Shown one piece after another: positions 14,392 through 21,040 of a stretch of DNA of 22,162 nt; position 1 is the stretch's first letter; every line of letters starts with the position of its first letter. Position numbers and translations under genes: made by a program. Source of the stretch: SZUA-217 sp034658975 (GTDB taxonomy: Bacteria > Actinomycetota > Acidimicrobiia > Spongiisociales > ZC4RG35); NCBI GenBank assembly GCA_034658975.1, contig JAYEGJ010000160.1, positions 1 through 22,162 on the forward strand. Direction: 5' to 3'. Under the pieces are notes generated by a model. The model searched no databases. It was given only the letters and a program-made list of their open reading frames with translations, and had not been told where the DNA came from.

Positions 14392-15845
14392 GTGGCGACT
14401 TCGGCGTTGAAGGCATCGATCAGTTTGTCGATCGGATCGACCAGGGCCTGTATTTCGGTCCAGTAGCTCGGATCGTGCCATTGGCGCTCGAGTTCGGCGA
14501 CGTCCTTGCCCTGCTGCTCAACCCATGTGAAGTACTTGAGATTGTGGATCCTCTTCCGGTCCCAATGCCCGAGTTCCTGGACGTCGGCAGTTGACTCGCC
14601 GAGCAGCCTTCGGTGGTAGGCGACAGCGGCATCGGTGGTTGTGAACGGCCCGAGATCCTCGGTCAATTCGATCAGTCGACTCTGGTACATGTCCATCGAG
14701 TCGGTGGCGATGGTCAGGATCACGTCATCGGAGCCCATTTCGTACCACTTGGCCATCTTGATGGACGAGAGGAGGTTGGCGACGGACGAAATGCCCATAT
14801 CGGGGAGTCGGGCAATCAAGTCTTCGGAGAATCCCTGGCCGGACAGGTATTCGACACCCGCCGGTTCGTTGAAGAGGCGAATGAGATCCATGGGACTGGC
14901 GTCGTCGATACCGGTCAGCATGTCCATGCTCGCCAGGTTGTGCACCCAGGGCACATGCTTGTCACCGATGCCCTCGATGCGGTGCGCTCCAAACCCGTTC
15001 CAGAGCATCGTCGGGCACTGGAGTGCCTCCGATCCGGCCACCTTCACCGTCGGGTGATGCTGCTTCAAGAAGTCTGCCGACGCGATGGTTCCCGCTGACC
15101 CGGTGTTGTAGGCCAGTCCGGCGAGTCTTTGGCTGGGCCCGACCACGGAATCGAATACCTCCAGCATGGCCGGTCCTGTGATGGCGTAGTGCCAGAGGTA
15201 GTTCCCGAACTCGTCGAACTGATTGAAGATGACGAGGTCTTCTCCCGACGCCCGCAACTCGTTGCATTTGTCGAAGATCTCCTTCACATTGCTCTCCGAG
15301 CCAGGCGTCTTGATGACTTCGCCGGCGACTGATTTGAGCCAGGCGAAGCGCTCGGAGCTCATCCCCTCCGGGAGGATGGCGACCGACTCGCAGGCAAGCA
15401 GGTGGGCGTCGTAGGCGCCGCCACGGCAGTAGTTCCCGGTCGATGGCCAGACGGATTTCTGTGTCGTTGGGTCGAATTGGCCGGTCACCAGACGCGGGAC
15501 GAGACAGCCGAAAGCCGCGCCGACCTTGTGGGCGCCTGTCGGAAACCACTTGCCGACGAGTGAGATGATGCGGGCGTCCACTCCCGTGAATTCGGAGGGA
15601 AACTCGATGATGTTCACGTCACCGAAACCGCCACCCTTCTCAATCGGCTCGTTGTGCCAGGTGATGCGGAAGAGATTGAGTGGATCGAGGTCCCACAACC
15701 CGACGTCCGCGAGACGCGTCGCAACATCTGCCGGGATGGTGTTGGGGTCGCGCATCTGAGCGAACGTCGGGATGACGATGTCCCGCTCACGGGCCCGCTG
15801 TACGGAATGCTCGAACCCTGTCGGCTCGATGGTCAGATCGATCAC
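14388..15845 (-). CDS. Fold-type II PLP-dependent enzyme of uncertain reaction
   Basis: This is a 485-residue enzyme of the tryptophan synthase beta/cysteine synthase superfamily. The probable PLP lysine is K107 in FPTGAHKVGAAFG. PSTGNYCRGGA (134-144) is the asparagine loop over the PLP ring, and YNTGSAGTI (246-254) is the glycine-rich phosphate loop. N- and C-terminal extensions make it longer than cysteine synthase or threonine deaminase. It does not look like classical YgeX (diaminopropionate ammonia-lyase), although beta-elimination or deamination of an amino acid from purine breakdown is a reasonable guess. The GTG at 15845 overlaps the preceding stop and has GAGGAG upstream. The precise reaction is unknown. 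Confidence 0.8.
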   Translation of the reverse strand: MIDLTIEPTGFEHSVQRARERDIVIPTFAQMRDPNTIPADVATRLADVGLWDLDPLNLFRITWHNEPIEKGGGFGDVNIIEFPSEFTGVDARIISLVGKWFPTGAHKVGAAFGCLVPRLVTGQFDPTTQKSVWPSTGNYCRGGAYDAHLLACESVAILPEGMSSERFAWLKSVAGEVIKTPGSESNVKEIFDKCNELRASGEDLVIFNQFDEFGNYLWHYAITGPAMLEVFDSVVGPSQRLAGLAYNTGSAGTIASADFLKQHHPTVKVAGSEALQCPTMLWNGFGAHRIEGIGDKHVPWVHNLASMDMLTGIDDASPMDLIRLFNEPAGVEYLSGQGFSEDLIARLPDMGISSVANLLSSIKMAKWYEMGSDDVILTIATDSMDMYQSRLIELTEDLGPFTTTDAAVAYHRRLLGESTADVQELGHWDRKRIHNLKYFTWVEQQGKDVAELERQWHDPSYWTEIQALVDPIDKLIDAFNAEVAT

Positions 15846-17092
15846 ATGATCTCCTCGTTGAGTGCTGATGCGACGGCATCGATGTTGGGGGCGATGGTGT
15901 GGGCCTTCACGCCTGCACGGTCCACCGCTTTCATGGCGGATGGGATGTCTTTGAGGCCGGTTCCGGTCGATATGACGACAATTCGATCGTCGGGGGAGAG
16001 CAGGCCGTCGGTCACTGCTCGTTCGGTTCCTGCCCACGCCGCGGCGGCGGCCGGCTCCGGGAAGACCCCGGTGGTGGCGGCGACAACGGGGATGGCAGCG
16101 AGGATCTCACCGTCTGTGGCGGTCACGAATGCACCGTTGCTCTCGACCACGGCTCTCATCGCCTTGATGCGGTCGCGTGGCAAACCTGCGGAAATGGAGT
16201 CGGCGACGGTCTCCGCCGCTATCGGGGGTTTGGTCACCACATCTTCACCGTTGGCCCAGGCTTCGGCGAGGTAGTTCGAGCCGGCGGCTTGTGCACCGAT
16301 GATCCGTGGCATCCGGTCGATCCATCCCATCTGGATCAAGTCGTGGAAACCCTTCCAGACCGATCCGATGATGCATCCGTCGCCCACTGACACCACGATT
16401 GCGTCGGGGACCCTCCAACCCATCTGTTGGGCTATCTCGTAGGCAACGGTCTTCTTGCCCTCGGACATGTACGGATTGAATCCTGTCGTCCTGTTGTACC
16501 AACCGAACCGCTCGCCTGCTCGCAGGCAGAGCTCCACTGCATCGTCGTAGGTTCCCTCGACGAGAAGGACGGTTGCTCCGTAAGCAAGCAACTGAGCGAT
16601 CTTCGCCTCGGGTGCCGTAGCCGGCACGAAGATCACCGTTTCCTGTCCGACAGACGCGGCAACGCCTGCAAGGGCGGCGGCAGCGTTGCCTGTCGATGCC
16701 GTCGTGATGACCTTGGCATCTCTTTCCTGGGCCTTGACTATCGCCATGGCCGAAGCTCGGTCCTTGAGTGATCCGGTGGGTTGGACTCCTTCGTCCTTGA
16801 TCCAGACCTTGCCGACCCCGACCCGGTCTGCGAGCCCGGTCGACGCGTAGAGCGGAGTCCCGCCGATTCGGAGCGACGGCACCTGCGTATCTCCTGCGAT
16901 GGGAAGCATGGAGCGATAGACCCACATCGACCCGAAGCCCATAGTCGCTTGATCACTCGCTGCCTTGACCCGTTCGTAGTCGTAGATGACATCGAGAACC
17001 CCGTCGTCCCCATGGTCGGGGCAGACGTAGTCGACTTCACCCGGGTCGTAGGTCTTGCCGCAGACCAGGCACTCCAGGCCGACGATTCTCAC
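15842..17092 (-). CDS. Threonine synthase-like PLP enzyme with zinc ribbon
   Basis: This 416-residue protein has threonine synthase architecture. A short N-terminal metal-binding knuckle (C8, C11, C24, H27) is followed by a fold-type II PLP domain with K110 in PTGSLKDRAS, STGNAAAA (133-140) and the phosphate-binding SVGDGCIIG (235-243). Classical threonine synthase makes threonine from phosphohomoserine. Here the gene lies between carbamate kinase and another PLP enzyme, with overlaps on both sides and no hom or thrB nearby, so a catabolic role (ammonia-lyase or beta-replacement on a purine-derived amino acid) is likelier. That role is inference from context. The start is the GTG at 17092 within the carbamate kinase stop. 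Confidence 0.82.
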   Translation of the reverse strand: MRIVGLECLVCGKTYDPGEVDYVCPDHGDDGVLDVIYDYERVKAASDQATMGFGSMWVYRSMLPIAGDTQVPSLRIGGTPLYASTGLADRVGVGKVWIKDEGVQPTGSLKDRASAMAIVKAQERDAKVITTASTGNAAAALAGVAASVGQETVIFVPATAPEAKIAQLLAYGATVLLVEGTYDDAVELCLRAGERFGWYNRTTGFNPYMSEGKKTVAYEIAQQMGWRVPDAIVVSVGDGCIIGSVWKGFHDLIQMGWIDRMPRIIGAQAAGSNYLAEAWANGEDVVTKPPIAAETVADSISAGLPRDRIKAMRAVVESNGAFVTATDGEILAAIPVVAATTGVFPEPAAAAAWAGTERAVTDGLLSPDDRIVVISTGTGLKDIPSAMKAVDRAGVKAHTIAPNIDAVASALNEEIM

Positions 17093-18033
17093 CGAGTGAT
17101 CCTCGTTCCCGCGGCTCCGGTGAGCGCCTTGCCGATGTTCTGCGGACTGGTGATGATTGCCTCCGACCCACCTGCCTCGAGGAACGAGACGACCGCCTCG
17201 ATCTTGGGCTCCATCGACCCCGGCAGGAAGTGGCCACCTTCTTGCAGGTAGCGCTTTGCCTCGTCGAGCGTCATCTCGGAGACCCACTCCTGTTCAGGCG
17301 TGCCGAAGTTGATGGCGACCTGGTCGATTGCGGTACTGATGAGAAGAAGGTCCGCATCGAGGTTGTCGGCCAGGAGAGCCGATGCACGATCCTTGTCGAT
17401 CACGGCCGGAACACCGTGCAGCGCTCCTGAGTCGTCGGCGACGACGGGGAGACCCCCTCCTCCAACCGCGATAACCACGAAACCGGAGTCGAGAAGAGTT
17501 CGGATCGCTCCGAGTTCCACGATCCGCATGGGCAGGGGAGAGGCCACGACCCGGCGCCACCCCCGATCGGCGTCCTCGGCGATGTCCCATCCTTCGGAAT
17601 CTCGACGCTGCTTCGCCTCTTCCTCGGTCAGGAACGACCCGATTGGTTTCGAAGGGGAGTCGAAGGCTGGGTCATCCTTGGCGACCTCGACCTGGGTGAC
17701 CACGGTCACGACGCCTTTGTCTATCCCCATTTGGTCGAAGTCGTTGATGAGATTCTGCTGGAGGAGATAGCCGATAGCGCCTTGGGTGTCGGCTCCGCAC
17801 ACGTCCAGTGGTACCTCGTGAAGCTCGTGCTTTGCCAGGTCAGATCTTCGGAGGATGAACCCGATCTGGGGCCCGTTGCCATGGGTGATCACGACCTCCC
17901 ATCCCAAGGCGACGAGGGCGGCGATGTGATGATCGGTCTCGGCCGCGGCGAGGTACTGGTCCTCGACCGTCTGATGGTCCTTGTCGGTGATGAGGCTGTT
18001 GCCCCCGATGGCCACCACTGCTCGCTTACTCAT
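17089..18033 (-). CDS. arcC: Carbamate kinase
   Basis: This 314-residue amino-acid-kinase-fold enzyme is predicted to transfer the phosphate of carbamoyl phosphate to ADP, giving ATP, CO2 and ammonia. Motifs include VAIGGNSL (7-14), ITHGNGPQIG (49-58), AVGGGGLPVV, the IDKDRASALLA stretch and GSMEPKIEA near residue 275. The length is typical. Catabolic carbamate kinases work with carbamoyltransferases, two of which lie just upstream, and no arginine deiminase is present, so the carbamoyl phosphate probably comes from another ureido compound. The ATG at 18033 follows a G-rich weak ribosome site, and the 57-bp palindrome sits only 17 bp upstream. The symbol is by enzyme family; yqeA is the E. 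coli counterpart in the purine cluster. Confidence 0.93.
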   Translation of the reverse strand: MSKRAVVAIGGNSLITDKDHQTVEDQYLAAAETDHHIAALVALGWEVVITHGNGPQIGFILRRSDLAKHELHEVPLDVCGADTQGAIGYLLQQNLINDFDQMGIDKGVVTVVTQVEVAKDDPAFDSPSKPIGSFLTEEEAKQRRDSEGWDIAEDADRGWRRVVASPLPMRIVELGAIRTLLDSGFVVIAVGGGGLPVVADDSGALHGVPAVIDKDRASALLADNLDADLLLISTAIDQVAINFGTPEQEWVSEMTLDEAKRYLQEGGHFLPGSMEPKIEAVVSFLEAGGSEAIITSPQNIGKALTGAAGTRITR

Positions 18034-18050
18034 CGCCCTACCCCCGTTTC

Positions 18051-18107
18051 AACCGTTCTGTGCGGGTTAGCTACGCGTGACGCGTAGTAGACCCGCACAG
18101 AACGGTT
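18051..18107. repeat. 57-bp palindromic element, copy 2
   Basis: This has the same outer arms as copy 1: AACCGTTCTGTGCGGGTT at 18051-18068, with 17 of 18 right-arm bases complementary and a G-T wobble at the inner end. It encloses CTACGCGT-G-ACGCGTAG (18071-18087) centred at 18079. It lies between the OTC-like gene and carbamate kinase, both on the minus strand, and would fold into a long hairpin in their shared transcript. Only positions 18071 and 18090 differ from the reverse complement of copy 1, so the copies are oppositely oriented. No T-tract follows. Confidence 0.93.
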
Positions 18108-18135
18108 GGAGACGTGTTTGGCGCTCACCGCTTCC

Positions 18136-19110
18136 TCACATCGTCAAGGCCATGACGGCCTTCTGGACATGGAGACGGTTCTCGGCCTCGTCGAAGACCC
18201 AACTCTGGGGTCCGTCGATCACGCCGTCGGTCACCTCGACCCCGCGATCGGCCGGCAGGCAGTGCATGTAGCCCGCAGAGTCGGTCGCCTTGGCGAGGCG
18301 CTGCTCGTCGGCGATCCAGTCGCTGTAGTTGGCGCCAATGGCAGCCGACTCGTCGAGATCGGAGGTGGTCAGCATGCTGCCCCACGACTTCGGGTAGACG
18401 ACGTCGGCTCCTTCGAAGCCGGCATCGAAGTCCTCGAGCACCTCGAGAGACCCTCCCGATGCATTGGCGTTGCTCTTGGCCTGGGCGACGATCTCTTCCT
18501 GAAGCCTGAACTCGGGCGGGCGGGTCAGCCGGACGTTCATCCCATACCTGGTGAGGAGCAGTATCAGGCTTTGCGGCACCGAGAGAGGCTTCTGATAGCT
18601 GTCCGCATAGGCCCACGAGACGTTGACCGTGAGGCCTCGAGGATCGCCACGCTTCTCAACGATGGTGAGCAAGTCGGCCAGCGCCTGGAACGGGTGATAC
18701 CAGTCGCACTGCATGTTGAGGACCGGTACCCGCGATGCTTCGGCCACGTCGCGTATGTACTGATTGCCGACTTCCCAATCGACCTGGCGGATGGCGAGGC
18801 CGTCGTTGTAGCGGCCGAGGATCTCACCGATCTCTGTCGCGGTGTCACCGTGGGCGATCTGTGTCGTCTTCGACTCGATGAACTGGGCGTGCCCGCCGAG
18901 CTGGGCCATCCCGGCCTCGAAGCTGGCCCTCGTCCTTGTCGATGAGAAGAAGAAGAGCATCGCCAGCACCTTGTCTCGAAGCAGAGCGTGCTCTTCTCCC
19001 AGAGCGCGCCGGCGCTTCAGATCGAGGGCTATGTCGATGATCGTGTCGATCTCGTCCTTGGTCCAGTCTTGGGTCGTGATGAGGTCACGGCCTCGGAGAT
19101 GAGACTGCAT
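18136..19110 (-). CDS. OTC-family carbamoyltransferase (YgeW/acyl-ornithine type-like)
   Basis: This 324-residue carbamoyltransferase has the carbamoyl-phosphate site FSSTRTRASFE (55-64), HPFQALAD (139-146) and the C-terminal HCLPADRGVEV (283-293) of the ornithine group. At the place where ornithine carbamoyltransferase has DVWVSMG it reads ADVVYPKSWG (235-244). As I recall, a KSW motif there characterises the YgeW and acetyl/succinyl-ornithine branches rather than OTC. The acceptor is therefore probably not plain ornithine. It may work in the phosphorolytic direction, feeding carbamate kinase. I took the ATG at 19110, two bases past the upstream stop. The second 57-bp palindrome lies 28 bp past its own stop. 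Confidence 0.85.
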   Translation of the reverse strand: MQSHLRGRDLITTQDWTKDEIDTIIDIALDLKRRRALGEEHALLRDKVLAMLFFFSSTRTRASFEAGMAQLGGHAQFIESKTTQIAHGDTATEIGEILGRYNDGLAIRQVDWEVGNQYIRDVAEASRVPVLNMQCDWYHPFQALADLLTIVEKRGDPRGLTVNVSWAYADSYQKPLSVPQSLILLLTRYGMNVRLTRPPEFRLQEEIVAQAKSNANASGGSLEVLEDFDAGFEGADVVYPKSWGSMLTTSDLDESAAIGANYSDWIADEQRLAKATDSAGYMHCLPADRGVEVTDGVIDGPQSWVFDEAENRLHVQKAVMALTM

Positions 19111-19112
19111 TG

Positions 19113-20066
19113 CTATTCCATCGCTCCGAGAACGAGTGACAACAGGGACATTCTCATGACGACCCCGTAGTAGGCCTCCTGCCATTGCCGGGCGTGCCGG
19201 GTGGCATCGACATCGGGGGGCAGCTCATCCATGCGGGGAAGGGAGTGGAGGATGATCGCATCCGACTTGGCCGACTCGAGGAGCTCACGGGTGACGCGGT
19301 AGTTGTCCGGAGTTGCTGAGAACGTGCCCTCTCCGCTCTCGTCGCGAGCCTTGGTGTAGTCCGGCTGGACCACGGGCTCCATGTAGATGACGTCGGCTTC
19401 GGCGATGGCTTCCTTGACGTGCTCCACCTCGCGCACGTGGAGGTTCTGGTCGGCCAGCTCAGCCTTGAACTCGTCGGTGAGTGACATCTCCGGTGGCGCC
19501 ACGGCGATCATCTCGGCGTCGAACTGGGTCAGGGCGTATCCGATGGAGTGCATGGTCCTCATCCTCATGTCACCGATGCAGAGGAAGGTGAGACCGTCGA
19601 CCCGTCCCTTCTCGCGGCGGACGGTGTAGAGATCGGTCAGGACCTGGGTCGGGTGCTCCCCCCAACCGTCACCGGCGTTGAGAACGGGGATGGAGGCCCA
19701 CTTGGCAGCCTCGGCCGGCGCGCCCTGCTGGAAATGGCGCATGACGATGGCGTCGCCGTAGTACTCCAACATGTGGACCGTGTCTTTGATCGACTCCTGA
19801 TAGAAGTCGCCGGCCCTGGTCATCTTGGGATCGGCGAAGCCGGTGACCTGACCGCCGAGACGCAGCATCGCCGCCTCATGGGCGAGGCGGGTGCGGGTCG
19901 ATGGTTGGTAGAAGGCGGTTACGAGGATCTTGCCTTCTAATAGATCGGTGTTGCGGCGGCGTCGGGCAATGGGCTCGAGTTCATCGGCCACCTCAAAGAC
20001 GTGATCGAACTCCGCCCGTTCGAATCCGTTCAGCGACAGGATGTCGCGTCCAGCAAAACTGCGCAT
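19113..20066 (-). CDS. ATCase-like carbamoyltransferase of altered specificity
   Basis: This 317-residue protein follows aspartate carbamoyltransferase throughout: FYQPSTRTRLAHEAA (52-66), DAIVMRH (105-111), GEHPTQVLTDLYT (136-148), IGDMRMRTMHS (164-174), HSLPRMDELPPDVD (274-287) and a terminal GVVMRMSLL. Two sites differ from true ATCase. The mobile loop carrying Ser80/Lys84 is replaced by TRAGDFYQESIKDT with no lysine at the aligned position, and the aspartate-binding YMTRVQ motif reads YMEPVVQ (228-234), losing the arginine. A different acceptor, or function only in the degradative direction, is likely. No pyrimidine genes are nearby. AAAGG lies about eight bases before the ATG at 20066. 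It is the first gene of the long minus-strand block. Confidence 0.85.
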   Translation of the reverse strand: MRSFAGRDILSLNGFERAEFDHVFEVADELEPIARRRRNTDLLEGKILVTAFYQPSTRTRLAHEAAMLRLGGQVTGFADPKMTRAGDFYQESIKDTVHMLEYYGDAIVMRHFQQGAPAEAAKWASIPVLNAGDGWGEHPTQVLTDLYTVRREKGRVDGLTFLCIGDMRMRTMHSIGYALTQFDAEMIAVAPPEMSLTDEFKAELADQNLHVREVEHVKEAIAEADVIYMEPVVQPDYTKARDESGEGTFSATPDNYRVTRELLESAKSDAIILHSLPRMDELPPDVDATRHARQWQEAYYGVVMRMSLLSLVLGAME

Positions 20067-20209
20067 GTGTGTACCTTTCGATTAGCTCCACCGAAAGCTA
20101 CAGAATCCCGCAAGTCGGTGGTTAGGGCCGATTGCCATTATCGACCGGGTCGGTCGATATCGACGATTCTCGTTAGGTTGGCGGTCCGCAGATAGGAGGT
20201 TGCGCGACG
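20067..20209. promoter_or_regulatory. Divergent promoter region with clustered palindromes
   Basis: This 143-bp region separates the carbamoyltransferase operon (minus) from the second hydroxylase set (plus). It contains TATCGACCG-GGT-CGGTCGATA (20139-20159), a 9-bp perfect dyad. This overlaps a second perfect 12-bp palindrome, GTCGATATCGAC (20153-20164), giving three ATCGAC half-sites. For the plus strand, TAGGTT (20174-20179) is a candidate -10, whose -35 would fall inside the palindrome. GGAGG (20195-20199) is the ribosome-binding site. A regulator acting on both operons is likely but is not encoded here. Confidence 0.6.
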
Positions 20210-20661
20210 TTGGAGATGTTTCGCCCCTCATCGCTCGATGAGGCATTGGCCGTCCTCGCCGCGCATCCAGAAGCGTTGTTACTGGCCGGTGGGACCGATG
20301 TGATGATTGATATCAATCTCAATCATGCCCGTCCTGAGACCGTTATCTCCTTGCGGCGTGTTCCCGAACTCCTGGTGCAGACCGGGCAGTTCATCGGCTC
20401 AGGTGTGACCTACGCCCGCCTGGCGGACTCCCCCCATGTCGCCCTCGCGCAGGCCTCGAGAACAGTGGGCTCGCAGCAGATACGTGTACGGGGGACCATC
20501 GGAGGGAATCTCGGGACCGCCAGCCCGGCCGGCGACGCACTTCCGTTCCTCGTTGCCGCTGAGGCGGTTGTTGTCTTGATGTCAGCCGATGCGACGAGGC
20601 GGGTTCCGATCGGCGACTTCCTCATGGGGCCGAAGCAGAACGCTCTCCTTCCGGGCGAGCT
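20210..20661 (+). CDS. Second XDH-family FAD-binding subunit, truncated by gap
   Basis: This is the N-terminal 150 or so residues of a molybdenum hydroxylase FAD subunit. Seen are FRPSSLDEALAVLAAHP at the start, the FAD-binding LAGGTDVMIDI (about residues 27-37) and RVRGTIGGNLGTASPAGDALP, the second FAD motif. These are more canonical than in the FAD subunit at 13540-14391. The gene runs into the 100-N scaffold gap, so its C-terminal 120-140 residues are missing. A TTG at 20210 with GGAGG ten bases upstream is the likelier start; an ATG two codons later is possible but poorly spaced. It is the first gene of a divergent operon. Confidence 0.85.
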
Positions 20662-20761
20662 NNNNNNNNNNNNNNNNNNNNNNNNNNNNNNNNNNNNNNN
20701 NNNNNNNNNNNNNNNNNNNNNNNNNNNNNNNNNNNNNNNNNNNNNNNNNNNNNNNNNNNNN
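20662..20761. other. Assembly gap of exactly 100 N
   Basis: Exactly 100 unknown bases, the conventional length for a scaffold join of unknown size. The sequence on the left is the middle of an FAD subunit, and on the right is the middle of a 2Fe-2S subunit. If both are ordinary separate genes, about 600 bp are probably missing. Any frame translated through the Ns is meaningless. Confidence 0.98.
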
Positions 20762-21040
20762 GCCGACGCCGAGGGCGCCTCCATGACCTCGGTCGAAGGA
20801 ATCGCCGCCGAAGGCGACCTGCATCCGATCCAGCAGGCGTTCCTGGAGCACGGCGCGGCGCAGTGTGGATACTGCACACCGGGTCTTGTCGTGGCCGCTA
20901 CGCATCTTCTCGACCAGGAAGACTCGCCATCCCGGGACGACATTCGTGAGGCTCTGGCCGGAAACCTCTGCCGTTGCACCGGCTACGGATCCGTGCTTCG
21001 AGCCATCGACTCCGTGCTCGCCGAGGAAGAAGTTCAGTGA
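20762..21040 (+). CDS. Second XDH-family 2Fe-2S subunit, C-terminal part
   Basis: This is the C-terminal 92 residues of a [2Fe-2S] subunit. The second-cluster motif is intact, with CGYC in GAAQCGYCTPGLVVAATHLL and CRC in LAGNLCRCTGYGSV. The ferredoxin-like first-cluster half is lost in the gap. The segment upstream, SMTSVEGIAAEGDLHPIQQAF, is the usual linker between the two cluster domains. Its TGA stop overlaps the next GTG start, so the 2Fe-2S and Mo subunits are separate but coupled proteins here, unlike fused forms such as XdhD. Whether it was fused to the FAD part across the gap cannot be told. Confidence 0.88.
   Translation, partial: ADAEGASMTSVEGIAAEGDLHPIQQAFLEHGAAQCGYCTPGLVVAATHLLDQEDSPSRDDIREALAGNLCRCTGYGSVLRAIDSVLAEEEVQ

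Noticed and set aside
14388..15845. Diaminopropionate ammonia-lyase (ygeX)
   Set aside because: The genome context suggests it, but the visible PLP motifs (GAHKVGAAFG, PSTGNYCRGG) and the length of 485 residues do not match my recollection of YgeX (about 400 residues, NAFKALG-type lysine motif).
15842..17092. Genuine threonine synthase (thrC) for amino acid synthesis
   Set aside because: The architecture fits, but no hom, thrB or other threonine genes are near, and the gene is coupled to carbamate kinase and another PLP enzyme. I kept only a threonine-synthase-like call.
19113..20066. pyrB, aspartate carbamoyltransferase of pyrimidine synthesis
   Set aside because: The mobile-loop lysine and the aspartate-binding arginine appear to be missing, and no other pyrimidine gene is nearby.
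20210..21040. A single fused FAD plus 2Fe-2S protein across the N run
   Set aside because: The frame continues only because unknown bases contain no stops. The missing domain halves show that real sequence is absent.
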